A program made the translations under genes and the position numbers. Shown piece after piece: positions 25,826 to 34,572 of a stretch of 64,000 nt of DNA (position 1 is the first letter of the stretch; every line of letters starts with the position of its first letter). The notes under the pieces were generated by a model that was not told where the DNA came from, searched no databases, and worked only from the letters and a program-made list of their open reading frames with translations. The stretch comes from Candidatus Viadribacter manganicus (GTDB lineage: Bacteria > Pseudomonadota > Alphaproteobacteria > Caulobacterales > Aquidulcibacteraceae): assembly GCF_001679665.1 (NCBI RefSeq), contig NZ_CP013244.1, positions 2,054,980 to 2,118,979 of the forward strand, given 5' to 3'.

Positions 25826-27528
25826 TGGGTTGCTCCGTGGATCATGTCTGAATTGCTTTTGCCGGGCGGCACGAGTGGCCACACATTGCTGCGTGGATCA
25901 ATGACGACGTGCGCGAGGCAGGGGCCGGTGGATGCGAGCAGACGCTCGATGCCGACGCTGACCTCCTCGCGCTTGCTAATTCGGAACGCGTCGATGCCAA
26001 ACGCCCGCGCGACGGCGGCAAAGTCCGGATTATCTGAGAGGTCGATTTCGCTGTAGTTCTGGTCGAAGAAGAGCTCTTGCCACTGGCGCACGAGGCCCAG
26101 CGACGAATTGTCGAGCAGCACGATCTTCAGCGGAATGTCGTAGCGCTTCAGCGTTGCTAATTCTTGGATGTTCATGAAGAACGATCCATCGCCTGTGATG
26201 GTGACGACGTCAGCGTCGGGTCGCGCGAGCTTGGCGCCGATGCCTGCGGGCACGCCGTAGCCCATGGCGCCGAGCCCACCTGAGGTGAGATGCGCCTGCG
26301 GCGCCGGGAAGCGACAATGCTGCGCCACCCACATTTGATGCTGGCCGACGTCACACGTGGCGATGAAGTTGTCGCCGCTGCGCTCGGACAGTTCCTTTAG
26401 GAGCGCGGGCGCATAGATATCGTCGCCCGGCGCATCATAGCGAAAGGCGGACGCGGCTTTCGATTGCGCGCAGGTTTGCCGCCACGCCTCGACGCGCAGT
26501 GGGCGAGGGCTCAGAGCGCGCAAGGCGGGTTTGAGATCGCTGGTGATGGCGATCTGGGCGTCGCGGAGCTTGCTTATCTCGGCGGCGTCGATGTCGATGT
26601 GGATGACGCGGGCATGCGGCGCGAACTTGCTTAGTTGGCCGGTCGCGCGATCGTCGAAGCGGGCGCCGAGCACGATCAGGAGATCGCATTGCTGAACGGC
26701 TTCGTTGGCGGCGCGCAGACCATGCATGCCGATCATGCCGAGATTGGTTGGCCAATCGGGCGGCAACACGCCGAGGCCTTGCAAAGTGCAGACAGCGGGA
26801 ATGCCCGTCGTGCGCGCGAAGGCGCGGACGTCATCTGTCGCGTTAGCAATGCGCGCGCCGCCGCCGATATAGAGCAGCGGACGTTGCGCCGCGCTGATGG
26901 CGGATTCAGCGCGGCGCAGTTGCGCCGGATCCAGTCGTTGCGCTGGCTCTTGGGGGATGGGTGATGAGCTGGCGCGAGCGACGGCGGCGACCTGAACGTC
27001 TTTGGGCAGATCGATCAGCACTGGGCCCGGGCGGCCCGATGTTGCGACGTGGAAGGCTCCGGCGAACACTGCGGGGATGTCGGCGGCGTCGCGTACGATC
27101 CAGGAGTGCTTCACGATCGGCAGAGTGAGACCGAGAATGTCGATCTCTTGGAAGGCGTCCGTGCCCATCAACGCTGAGGCGACGTTGCCGGTGATGGCGA
27201 TGAGTGGCACCGAGTCCATCATTGCGTTTGCGATGCCGGTCACAAGATTAGTGGCGCCGGGGCCTGACGTGGCGAGGCAAACGCCCGGCTTTCCGGTGAC
27301 GCGCGCGTAGGCGTCAGCGGCGAAAGCCGCGCCTTGTTCGTGGCGCACCAAGATGTGTTTAAAGCGCGCCGAGGTCAGCGCGTCGTACACAGGCATGATC
27401 GCGCCGCCAGGATAGCCAAACACAAGCTCAACGCCCTGCCGCTCGAGCGCTTCGACCACAAGTCGAGCGCCGGTCGCGGTGGCGGGCGTTGCGTCTTGCT
27501 TTGGCAGGGTGGAGGCGGCGCTGGTCAT
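25822..27528 (-). CDS. ilvG: acetolactate synthase catalytic subunit
   Basis: 568 residues of thiamine diphosphate enzyme: LVFGYPGGAIMPVYDAL, the catalytic Glu in LVRHEQGAAFAADAYAR, GPGATNLVTGIANAMMDSVP, an FAD-binding middle domain, and the ThDP/Mg motif ITGDGSFFMNIQELATLKRY. It condenses pyruvate with pyruvate or 2-oxobutyrate for Val/Leu and Ile. It is called ilvG rather than ilvB because its partner is IlvM-like. Confidence 0.94.
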   Translation of the reverse strand: MTSAASTLPKQDATPATATGARLVVEALERQGVELVFGYPGGAIMPVYDALTSARFKHILVRHEQGAAFAADAYARVTGKPGVCLATSGPGATNLVTGIANAMMDSVPLIAITGNVASALMGTDAFQEIDILGLTLPIVKHSWIVRDAADIPAVFAGAFHVATSGRPGPVLIDLPKDVQVAAVARASSSPIPQEPAQRLDPAQLRRAESAISAAQRPLLYIGGGARIANATDDVRAFARTTGIPAVCTLQGLGVLPPDWPTNLGMIGMHGLRAANEAVQQCDLLIVLGARFDDRATGQLSKFAPHARVIHIDIDAAEISKLRDAQIAITSDLKPALRALSPRPLRVEAWRQTCAQSKAASAFRYDAPGDDIYAPALLKELSERSGDNFIATCDVGQHQMWVAQHCRFPAPQAHLTSGGLGAMGYGVPAGIGAKLARPDADVVTITGDGSFFMNIQELATLKRYDIPLKIVLLDNSSLGLVRQWQELFFDQNYSEIDLSDNPDFAAVARAFGIDAFRISKREEVSVGIERLLASTGPCLAHVVIDPRSNVWPLVPPGKSNSDMIHGATQ

Positions 27529-27532
27529 CGGC

Positions 27533-28534
27533 TCAGGCGTTGGTTGGTTGCTTCAGCCAGGCCATGCGTGAACGCAGCTCAGCGCCGGTCTTCTCGATCG
27601 GGTGATTGCGGTCAGCGTTCAGCATCGCGGTGTAACGCGGCTTGCCGGCCTGGTTTTCGAGGATCCAATCGCGCGCGAAATTGCCGGACTGGATGTCCTT
27701 CAACACCTCGCGCATGCGGCCGCGCGTTTCCTCGGTGATGATACGCGGCCCTGAGGCGACGGCGCCGTATTTCGCGGTCTCGGAGATGAAGTCATGCATC
27801 TTCGAGATGCCGCCTTCGTAGAAGAGATCGACGATGAGCTTCAGCTCATGCATGCACTCGAAATACGCGACCTCAGGCTGGTAACCGGCGTCGACCAAAG
27901 TTTGATAGCCGGCCATAACGAGCTCTTTGGCGCCGCCGCAAAGCACTGCTTGCTCGCCGAAGAGATCGGTTTCGGTTTCTTCGGCGAATGTCGTCTCGAT
28001 CAGACCCCCTGATGCGCCACCAATGCCTTTGGCGTAGGCCATGGCGCGGCTGCGCGCGGTTTCGGTTGCGTCTTGGTGCACGGCGAACAGTGCGGGCACG
28101 CCGCGCCCTCGAATGAACTCGCGGCGCACCAGATCGCCGGGGCCTTTCGGCGCTACCAGCACTACGTCCATATCGGCGCGAGGCTTCACGCGGCCGTAAT
28201 GAATAGAGAAGCCGTGCGCGAAGAGCAGTGTCGCACTTTTTTTGGCGTTCGGCGCGATGATGTCGTTGAAGATTGCTTCCTGCGCCATGTCGGGCGTCAG
28301 GAAGGCGATGAGATCTGCGCCTTCGATGGCTTCGGCGGGTTCTGCGGTTTCGATCTTGTCGGCGCGAGCGTTGGTCCAGCCTTTGCCGCCCTTGCGCACG
28401 CCGGCGACAACGTCGTGGCCGCTGTCGCGCAGATTTTGCGCGTGGGCGCGACCCTGGCTGCCATACCCGATCACGGCGATACGCCGATCCTCGAGCGCCG
28501 CTGCGCTCACGTCATCTTCGCCATAGACTTTCAT
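27533..28534 (-). CDS. ilvC: ketol-acid reductoisomerase IlvC (class I)
   Basis: 333 residues: the Rossmann motif [60 protein letters not shown] and metal-binding [10 protein letters not shown] plus [19 protein letters not shown]. The length fits the short class I enzyme. The ATG overlaps the ilvD stop by one base. Confidence 0.96.
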   Translation of the reverse strand: MKVYGEDDVSAAALEDRRIAVIGYGSQGRAHAQNLRDSGHDVVAGVRKGGKGWTNARADKIETAEPAEAIEGADLIAFLTPDMAQEAIFNDIIAPNAKKSATLLFAHGFSIHYGRVKPRADMDVVLVAPKGPGDLVRREFIRGRGVPALFAVHQDATETARSRAMAYAKGIGGASGGLIETTFAEETETDLFGEQAVLCGGAKELVMAGYQTLVDAGYQPEVAYFECMHELKLIVDLFYEGGISKMHDFISETAKYGAVASGPRIITEETRGRMREVLKDIQSGNFARDWILENQAGKPRYTAMLNADRNHPIEKTGAELRSRMAWLKQPTNA

Positions 28535-30264
28535 TACGATGCCTCGCGCATGTGTTCAGGCCGGCGTTGCGCCGGCGATGGATTCGGGATGGTGACGGCG
28601 CCTTGCGACGCGGAAGAAACAAGCGCCGCGTACTTTGCGAACACGCCGGTGGGCGCCTCGCGCTTTGGCGGACTGGCGACGCGGTTGGAGAGATCTGCGC
28701 TTGTCTCGATCCGGCGTGCGGCGACGTCAATGGCGATGATGTCGTCGTCGCGTAGCAATGCGATCGGCCCGCCCGCGGCGGCTTCGGGTGAGACGTGACC
28801 GGCAACGAAGCCGTATGAGGCGCCAGAAAAGCGCCCGTCCGTGATCAGAGCGACGTTCTGCACGCCGCGACCCTTCAGGGCTGCAGTAACTTGCAGCATC
28901 TCGCGCATGCCAGGGCCGCCGCGCGGTCCTTCGTAACGAATGACGATGACATCGCCTTCTCGAATGGCGCCGCGCTGCACGGCATCGAACGCGGTCTCTT
29001 CGGTGTCGAACACCCGCGCGGGGCCCTCGAAGCGCGCCGTATCGTGGCCAACGAGCTTGATTACCGCGCCATCGGGCGCGACGTTGCCGTAAATGACGGC
29101 ATAAGACCCGCGCGTCATCACGGGCGCATCGAAATCGCGGATCACCTTTTGGTTTGGCGTTTCGATTGCTTCGCGCGCTTCATCGAACAATGAGCGACCT
29201 GAGACGGTGGTTGCGTCTTCGATTTTGCCGGCTTGCATCATCCGCTGCAGCACCAAGCGTGTGCCGCCGGCCTGGAAGAGGTGACTTGCGAGAAATTGGC
29301 CGCCTGGTTTCAGGTCGCAGATGACGGGCGCCGCCTCGCAAGCATCGTTGCAATCTTCTATGCCGAAATCGACGCCAGCCTCGGCGCCGATCGCAACCAA
29401 ATGCAGGACTGCATTGGTTGAGCCACCACTGGCGGAGACGGCGGCTGCAGCATTGCGCAACGATTGCGCTGTGATGAAGCGCCGTGCGTTGAGGCGGCGC
29501 TTTGTGAGTTCAACAGCGAGGCGGCCACAGCGTTCGGCTTCGACGGGCTTGTCAGGATGCGTTGCCGGAACGTCGTTCGCGCCGACGGGTGAGATGCCCA
29601 TGGCGGTGAGCGCCATCGCCATTGTGTTCGCCGTGAACTGACCGCCGCAGGCGCCCGCGCCGGGACAAGCGGCGCTTTCGACTTGCCGCAGCCCCGCATC
29701 GTCCAATGAACCGGCGCCGTGCGCGCCGATGGCTTCGAAGACTTCCTGGATTGAAATTTCTTTGCCCGCATGAAGGCCAGGCATGATCGTGCCGCCATAA
29801 AGAACACATCCCGGCAGATCCATGCGCGCGAGCGCCATAGCGGCGGCAGGAATGGTCTTGTCGCAACCGACGATGCAGACGACGCCGTCGAGCTGATGGC
29901 CTTGCACGGCGAGTTCGATGGAATCGGCGATGGTTTCGCGTGAAATCAGCGACGCCTTCATGCCAGGCGTGCCCATCGAAATCCCGTCGGTGACGACGAT
30001 CGTATTGAAGTCGATCGGTACGCCGCCGGAGTCCCGAACGCCGCGGCGCACGTGCTCGGCGAGATCGCCGAGATGCATGTTGCAGGGTGTTACCGATGAC
30101 CATGTGTTCACGACACCAATCAACGGCCGGCTGAAATCCGCATCATCAAGACCCGCGGCGCGCAAATACGAGCGCGCGGCGGCGCGATTTGCGCCCTGCG
30201 TGACAGCAGCGCTGCGCAGGTTTTTCGGCCTTGATGGCGGCGTATAGGGCGGGTCTTCGTTCAT
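28534..30264 (-). CDS. ilvD: dihydroxy-acid dehydratase IlvD
   Basis: 576 residues from the ATG at 30264. Fe-S cysteines lie in [36 protein letters not shown] and [37 protein letters not shown] is the conserved C-terminal element. First gene of the ilv-leu operon. The start codon sits directly downstream of a 7-bp hairpin (30267-30287), and a terminator lies 34 bases upstream, so expression is conditional on the leader. Confidence 0.95.
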   Translation of the reverse strand: MNEDPPYTPPSRPKNLRSAAVTQGANRAAARSYLRAAGLDDADFSRPLIGVVNTWSSVTPCNMHLGDLAEHVRRGVRDSGGVPIDFNTIVVTDGISMGTPGMKASLISRETIADSIELAVQGHQLDGVVCIVGCDKTIPAAAMALARMDLPGCVLYGGTIMPGLHAGKEISIQEVFEAIGAHGAGSLDDAGLRQVESAACPGAGACGGQFTANTMAMALTAMGISPVGANDVPATHPDKPVEAERCGRLAVELTKRRLNARRFITAQSLRNAAAAVSASGGSTNAVLHLVAIGAEAGVDFGIEDCNDACEAAPVICDLKPGGQFLASHLFQAGGTRLVLQRMMQAGKIEDATTVSGRSLFDEAREAIETPNQKVIRDFDAPVMTRGSYAVIYGNVAPDGAVIKLVGHDTARFEGPARVFDTEETAFDAVQRGAIREGDVIVIRYEGPRGGPGMREMLQVTAALKGRGVQNVALITDGRFSGASYGFVAGHVSPEAAAGGPIALLRDDDIIAIDVAARRIETSADLSNRVASPPKREAPTGVFAKYAALVSSASQGAVTIPNPSPAQRRPEHMREAS

Positions 30265-30266
30265 AT

Positions 30267-30341
30267 CGGTCCGGCTAATGCGGACCGCAGGCAACAGAAA
30301 ACCCCGCTACCTTTCGGGAGCGGGGTGGAAGCTTGCGGTCC
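30267..30341 (-). promoter_or_regulatory. ilv leader RNA with mutually exclusive pairings
   Basis: Reading the minus strand, segment L (30341-30334, GGACCGCA) can pair over 8 bases with segment A (30289-30282, TGCGGTCC), enclosing the terminator. Segment A can alternatively pair over 7 bases with segment B (CGGTCCG, 30287-30281, with CGGACCG, 30273-30267) just before the ilvD ATG. Segments L and B therefore compete for A. A short hairpin CCTGA/TCAGG also overlaps the leader-peptide stop. The arrangement suggests that ribosome position controls both termination and ilvD initiation. Confidence 0.55.
30298..30325 (-). terminator. intrinsic terminator/attenuator upstream of ilvD
   Basis: On the minus strand CCCCGCT pairs with AGCGGGG (7 bp), continues after one mismatch with two G-C pairs closed by a GAAA tetraloop, and is followed by TTTTC. 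It lies between the leader peptide stop (30354) and ilvD, so full read-through is required to express the operon. Confidence 0.85.
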
Positions 30342-30353
30342 TGAGTTTGTTCG

Positions 30354-30509
30354 TCAGGTCACATGCAACAACGCCGCCCCGGGCTTAAGAATAAGCACGA
30401 GCGAGTTGATAAGGAGCGATACTACGACGAGCGCGAATGAAAGCACGCGTACGTCCGCGATCGCCTCAACAGCGAATTCAGCGGAGGTAATGTCGCGCGC
30501 GTTGGTCAC
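30354..30509 (-). CDS. ilvL: ilv operon leader peptide
   Basis: A 51-codon GTG frame whose last 31 codons contain 17 for Leu, Val or Ile, including runs such as ALVVVSLLINSLVLIL. A GGGAG lies ten bases before the start. It ends 29 bases before an intrinsic terminator that stands in front of ilvD, the classical arrangement for translation-coupled attenuation of branched-chain synthesis, described also for ilvBN in Caulobacter. The same stretch could form one membrane span, so a small membrane protein cannot be excluded, but position argues for a leader peptide. Confidence 0.8.
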   Translation of the reverse strand: MTNARDITSAEFAVEAIADVRVLSFALVVVSLLINSLVLILKPGAALLHVT

Positions 30510-30683
30510 GTCGTTAAAGCTCCCACAGCATTGAATGCACGACTTGTGGATACGCGCAACGAAAAATCTCGCAACCGCAGCAATGAGCGAACGATTTCGT
30601 GCGCACGCGCAACACAGAGCACGATGCGACGATGAATGTGCTCAATAATTGCGCGACCATCTGGTCAGTTCTAGAAGCGCGCC

Positions 30684-32270
30684 GTGTTGAACGAGCCTGA
30701 TCCCGAGACTGAGCGACTGCTTTACGCGGGTTCACGTGCGTATGCCGGCGGCGACAAAGCCGGCGCTGCGTCATTCGCACGCCAGGCCTTGTTGCGTGGG
30801 CCAGGAAATCCGGCGGCGCTCCAGATTCTTGGCGTCGTCGCGCTTGACGCGGGTGACCTTGAGGCGGCGCGGCGTCATCTCGAAGCTTCAAACGCCGCGA
30901 AGCCTAATGCGGTGACATTTAATTTGATCGGTGTCGCGGCAAGCCGTGCTGGCGACGTGGCGGCGGCGCGGGCGGCGTTTGCGAGGGCCGGTGAACTCGG
31001 GCTCGTCGATGGCTGGCGCAATCTGGCGGTCAGCGAGAAGGGCGAAGCGCAGGTCGGGGCCTATCAACGCGCGCTCAAGCTGGTCCCTAACGATGCAGCG
31101 TCTCACGCCGGGTTGGCGCAGGCGTTGGAGGCTCGCCATGAACTCCGCCGCGCGAGGGAACATGCCCAGGCGGCGCTGCGGCTTGATCCGGCGAATGCAA
31201 CCGGGCGGTTGGCCCTGGGGCGTGTACTGATCCGAGAAAAAGATTTTGCTGCGGCGGAAGCAGCCCTTGGGCCGATCCTTCAATCGCCTAAGGCGACGAT
31301 TGAACTGCGTATCCAGGCGCTCGGGCTGATTGGCGATGCACGTGACCATCGCGACGATGCGCGGGGCGCCTTCGAGGCGTTCACCGCCGCCAACCAGATG
31401 ACGCTGCAGCAGCAGCGCGCGTGGCTCGATGCGCGAGAGCGGCTCTATCATCCCGACAGCGTGCGCCGGATGGCCGATGTGGTGGCGGGCCTGGATGTTC
31501 CCACTTGGGTGGCGGCGCGAGCGGAGCGCTCGCCAGTCTTTCTCGTTGGCTTTCCCCGCTCAGGTACGACGCTGTTGGATCAGATCCTCTCCTCTCACCC
31601 TGGCATCGTGTGTTTGGAAGAGAGTGAGCACTTCGGCGACGCGCTCAGTGAGACGCTGGCCGATCCGTCGCGCGCATTCCTGCCTGAGTCGTTCACGGCG
31701 GATGAGATCACGCGAATTCGCGAGAGCTATTGGCGACGCGTCGGCGCGCCGGCGGAGAGTATCGTCGTCGATAAGTTTCCGCTGAACATTGTGGTGCTGC
31801 CATTGATCAAGCGCGTCTTTCCGGATGCCAAGATCATCTTCGCCATGCGCGATCCGCGCGATGTGGTGCTATCCTGCTATCAGCAGCGCTTCGTTATTAA
31901 CGCGGCGATGGTGCAATTTCTCGAGCTTGCGCGTGCCGGCGCTTACTATGGACTAGTGATGTCTCTGCTGGAGCTTTGCCGTGAGCGGCTGGCGCTGGAC
32001 TTCTATCAAGTGCGTTACGAGGACGTGGTTGGGGATCTAGAGTCTGCGGCGCGGGCGCTCTGCGGGTTTCTTGGCGTCGCCTACGATTCCAACATGCTCA
32101 ACTTTAGCGAGACAGCGCGGAAGCGAGAGATCGCCACACCCAGCGCGCGCCAGGTCATCCAGCCGATTTACAATCGCTCAATGGGACGTTGGCGCCGTTA
32201 TGAGCGTGAGTTGGCGCCGGTGCTGCCAGTGCTCGCGCTCTGGGCGGCGCGATATGGTTACGCGCCTTAG
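30684..32270 (+). CDS. TPR-repeat sulfotransferase
   Basis: 528 residues. The first ~270 form TPR-like helical repeats (pattern ALQILGVVALDAGDLEAARR, AQAALRLDPANATGRLALGR). The rest is a sulfotransferase domain with the PAPS 5'-phosphosulfate loop VFLVGFPRSGTTLLDQILSS, the 3'-phosphate region FAMRDPRDVVLSCYQQRF and the end QPIYNRSMGRWRRYERELAP. No signal peptide, so cytosolic. The acceptor is unknown; such fusions are common in alphaproteobacteria and resemble protein-tyrosine or glycan sulfotransferases. It is divergent from the ilv leader. Confidence 0.88.
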   Translation: MLNEPDPETERLLYAGSRAYAGGDKAGAASFARQALLRGPGNPAALQILGVVALDAGDLEAARRHLEASNAAKPNAVTFNLIGVAASRAGDVAAARAAFARAGELGLVDGWRNLAVSEKGEAQVGAYQRALKLVPNDAASHAGLAQALEARHELRRAREHAQAALRLDPANATGRLALGRVLIREKDFAAAEAALGPILQSPKATIELRIQALGLIGDARDHRDDARGAFEAFTAANQMTLQQQRAWLDARERLYHPDSVRRMADVVAGLDVPTWVAARAERSPVFLVGFPRSGTTLLDQILSSHPGIVCLEESEHFGDALSETLADPSRAFLPESFTADEITRIRESYWRRVGAPAESIVVDKFPLNIVVLPLIKRVFPDAKIIFAMRDPRDVVLSCYQQRFVINAAMVQFLELARAGAYYGLVMSLLELCRERLALDFYQVRYEDVVGDLESAARALCGFLGVAYDSNMLNFSETARKREIATPSARQVIQPIYNRSMGRWRRYERELAPVLPVLALWAARYGYAP

Positions 32271-32617
32271 CGCGGGCCGTTAAAGGCGGCCTGAGCTTGA
32301 AGCACCGAGCTGTCGGCTGCCGTGAAATCACCGGCGGCGATTGAAGTCAGCACGTTGCGAAGATGATCGGCGCAAGTCGTCAGGTGTTGGCGCTCGGCCT
32401 CGGAAGCGGCGAAGCGCGCAAGTTCGTAGACGCGGCGGCGGTCATCGGCGGTGAATGTGCTATTCAGCTGTACGCGGAGGCGGCGCATGACGGCGCCGAG
32501 GGGCGGTGGTTCAGCGGCGTCGTTGTAGGAGCGCCGGTCACCCCAGCGCTTTCCCAGACCGCCCTTGCGGCGGTCTGGTCCAAAATAGACCTCGTTATCA
32601 ACCCACTTACGGTTCAT
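32267..32617 (-). CDS. conserved-looking hypothetical protein, 116 residues
   Basis: The N-terminus holds a repeated DRR motif in FGPDRRKGGLGKRWGDRRSY, a pattern seen in several small alphaproteobacterial proteins and in PilZ-associated sequences. The C-terminal half is helical (RRVYELARFAASEAERQHLT). GTG at 32620 and ATG at 32617 are both possible starts; there is no Shine-Dalgarno. It is preceded by a palindrome-bearing promoter-like stretch. The stop overlaps the sulfotransferase stop. No function can be assigned. Confidence 0.65.
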   Translation of the reverse strand: MNRKWVDNEVYFGPDRRKGGLGKRWGDRRSYNDAAEPPPLGAVMRRLRVQLNSTFTADDRRRVYELARFAASEAERQHLTTCADHLRNVLTSIAAGDFTAADSSVLQAQAAFNGPR

Positions 32618-32648
32618 CACGGGGAAAAGTTACGTGTGGACTGACTAA

Positions 32649-32682
32649 CGCTAAATTAGCGAAACTGAAGTCACACGCCCAA
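32649..32682 (-). promoter_or_regulatory. promoter-like stretch with overlapping palindrome
   Basis: On the minus strand TTGGGC (32682-32677) and TAATTT (32658-32653) are 18 bases apart. The 13-base palindrome with arms CGCTAA and TTAGCG (32649-32661) covers the -10 box, which would suit a repressor. It lies about 32 bases ahead of the hypothetical gene's start. Confidence 0.4.
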
Positions 32683-32706
32683 GTTGCGGTAGCGATTGCA
32701 GTAAAG

Positions 32707-33549
32707 TTAGCCGCGCTTGCGGATGAGGCCTTCTTGCGCCGTCGACGCCACCAAAGTTCCGTCGTTGCGGTAGATTGCGCCACGATTGAAACCGCGCGCG
32801 CCGGACGCGCTCGGGCTGTCTTGCACGTAGAGGTGCCACTCGGAGAAATTCGTCGGGCGGTGAAACCAGATGATGTGATCGAGGCTAGCGGTCTGAACGC
32901 CCGACTGCCAACTCACACCGTGAGGCCGCATGGCGGTGCCGAGCAGCGAATAGTCGGAAGAGTAGGCGAGGAACGCTTGGTTCAGAGCGATGTCGTCTCC
33001 GGCATTTGAGCGAGCGCGGAGCCAGACGCTTTGGTATGGCGGCTTCGGCTTTGGATTGACGACGTCGACAGGATCGATGGCGCGCATCTCGATCGGCGCG
33101 TTGCGCAACCAGCGTGTGTTTTCTTCCGGCTGGCTCTTGATCCAAGCTTCGACGAACTTGCCGACTTCATCGGCGGAATAGGCGGGCGTCGGCATTTCGC
33201 TTTGGTGCTCGTAGCCGTCCTCCGGCGTCTGAAACGAGCAGGCCATGTTGAAAATCTGTTCGCCCTTTTGAATGGCGATGACCCGCCGGGTGGCGAAGCT
33301 CTTGCCATCGCGTGAGCGCTCAACCTGGTAGAGCACCGGAATTGATGGATCGCCTGGGCGGATGAAATAACTTTGCAGCGAATGGCAGATGTGACCGCCC
33401 ACTGTTTTGTAGGCGGCCATCAGCGCCTGGGCGACGACTTGGCCGCCGAAGATGCGCTGCCGCTCTTCGGGCGGGGAGACGCCGCGAAACAAGTTCACCT
33501 CGATCGGTTCGAGGGTGAGGATGTCGATGAGTTCGTCCATTGCGGACAT
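32707..33549 (-). CDS. tesB: acyl-CoA thioesterase II (TesB)
   Basis: 280 residues with the double hot-dog fold: RIFGGQVVAQALMAAYKTVG, HSLQSYFIRPGDPSIPVLYQ, SLDHIIWFHRP (catalytic Asp) and STAQEGLIR (catalytic Gln) match TesB. Hydrolyses medium/long-chain acyl-CoA. The ATG at 33549 gives MSAMDELIDILTLEPIEVNL; the next Met (33540) is an alternative, and the frame also extends further upstream without a better start. Confidence 0.92.
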   Translation of the reverse strand: MSAMDELIDILTLEPIEVNLFRGVSPPEERQRIFGGQVVAQALMAAYKTVGGHICHSLQSYFIRPGDPSIPVLYQVERSRDGKSFATRRVIAIQKGEQIFNMACSFQTPEDGYEHQSEMPTPAYSADEVGKFVEAWIKSQPEENTRWLRNAPIEMRAIDPVDVVNPKPKPPYQSVWLRARSNAGDDIALNQAFLAYSSDYSLLGTAMRPHGVSWQSGVQTASLDHIIWFHRPTNFSEWHLYVQDSPSASGARGFNRGAIYRNDGTLVASTAQEGLIRKRG

Positions 33550-33630
33550 GAGCGCATTCCAGCTTGAGGGAGGTGCGTCCGGCTTATGGGTCGCGCACGC
33601 CGCTGACAAGCGCTGCGCCGCAAGGCAGCC

Positions 33631-34149
33631 CTACGGAATAAGGTTGCCGTTGGTGTCACACCAGGGTTCGCGGCGGCCGCGCCAGGGCCGAGCCAAGCCG
33701 GCGGCGATCAGCATCTCGCCCATGTCGCGGCCATCGAGAACGACGTAGGCGATTGTGCGGCCGTAGCGATCGATCCGGCCGGTCGGGCGCAGATCGACGC
33801 GGCGGGTTTCAGCGATAAGGGTGCGAACCGTCGCGGTGGCGCGATTGCCGAGTTCGCGCTCAGCAGCGCAACGCGCGCGTGAACCGGTCTCGGGCGTATC
33901 GATGTTGACGACGCGATAGGTAATCTCGTCGCGCGTGTCTTCGAGCGTGTCGCCATCGATGACCCGCATGCGCTCTGCGGCGTTAGCCGCACGATGCCGG
34001 GGCGTTCGCGGCGCATCGGCGCTGGCGAACTGTGAGGTCTGTGCGCTCGCCTGCGGGGCAGGGTCAGAGATGAAAATGACGCTCACCGCTGCGGCGAGCA
34101 TGAGTGCGCTGGCGGCGAGGCCCGCGCTGAAAATGTTTGAATGCGCCAT
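33631..34149 (-). CDS. SNase-like (thermonuclease family) protein, exported or membrane-anchored
   Basis: 172 residues with an N-terminal hydrophobic segment (residues 8-28) followed by a staphylococcal nuclease-like domain: RVIDGDTLED, YRVVNIDTPETGSRARCAAE (active-site Glu region), RIDRYGRTIAYVVLDGRD and MLIAAGLARPW. The catalytic Arg/Glu/Arg set appears conserved. It is probably periplasmic. Confidence 0.85.
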   Translation of the reverse strand: MAHSNIFSAGLAASALMLAAAVSVIFISDPAPQASAQTSQFASADAPRTPRHRAANAAERMRVIDGDTLEDTRDEITYRVVNIDTPETGSRARCAAERELGNRATATVRTLIAETRRVDLRPTGRIDRYGRTIAYVVLDGRDMGEMLIAAGLARPWRGRREPWCDTNGNLIP

Positions 34150-34260
34150 GGCGCGAGCTAGGCGTCGAAACTCTTACCGAGAGGTGAATGAACGGCGCCG
34201 TTACAGTGGCGAGTACCGGTAATTACAGTCGTTTTAGAAGTTCCCAAACCACGATCATGT

Positions 34261-34572
34261 TTGCGTTGTCGCGTGATCGACTCCGCTTACCCGCTGTTGG
34301 CGCCGCATGAATTGGCGCAAACCGGCCAGGCGCTCTTTGGAGCAGGCTGGCGCGCTGCGCTCGCGCATGCGATCGGTGTCAAGGAAGCCGAGATCGTGTC
34401 GGTCGAGAGCGGCAACGCTGCCGCGCCTTCGGAATGGCGCGCTCAGCTCATTGCCTTGGCGCAAGACATGGCGCTGCGTTCGCTGGAAGTCGCGAACAAT
34501 CTCTTGTGGCGTGATCTGCCCGAGGAAGCGCCGCAGGAGCTCTACGCGCCGCAAGCGCCGCGTTACGCTTAA
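34261..34572 (+). CDS. small helix-turn-helix-like protein
   Basis: About 100 residues. The segment LAQTGQALFGAGWRAALAHA followed by IGVKEAEIVSVESGNAAAP resembles the short DNA-binding proteins of alphaproteobacteria with pattern LGxALYGxxWQxALAxxLGVxxRTVRRW, though the recognition helix is atypical. The start is uncertain: TTG at 34261 or GTG at 34273, neither with a Shine-Dalgarno. The stop overlaps that of the coiled-coil gene by 4 bases. Confidence 0.6.
   Translation: MRCRVIDSAYPLLAPHELAQTGQALFGAGWRAALAHAIGVKEAEIVSVESGNAAAPSEWRAQLIALAQDMALRSLEVANNLLWRDLPEEAPQELYAPQAPRYA

Noticed and set aside
30514-30891. A 125-codon minus-strand frame upstream of the ilv leader
   Set aside because: Mostly antisense to the TPR-sulfotransferase gene, no ribosome site; its ATG at 30658 lies in what is more likely the ilv promoter region.
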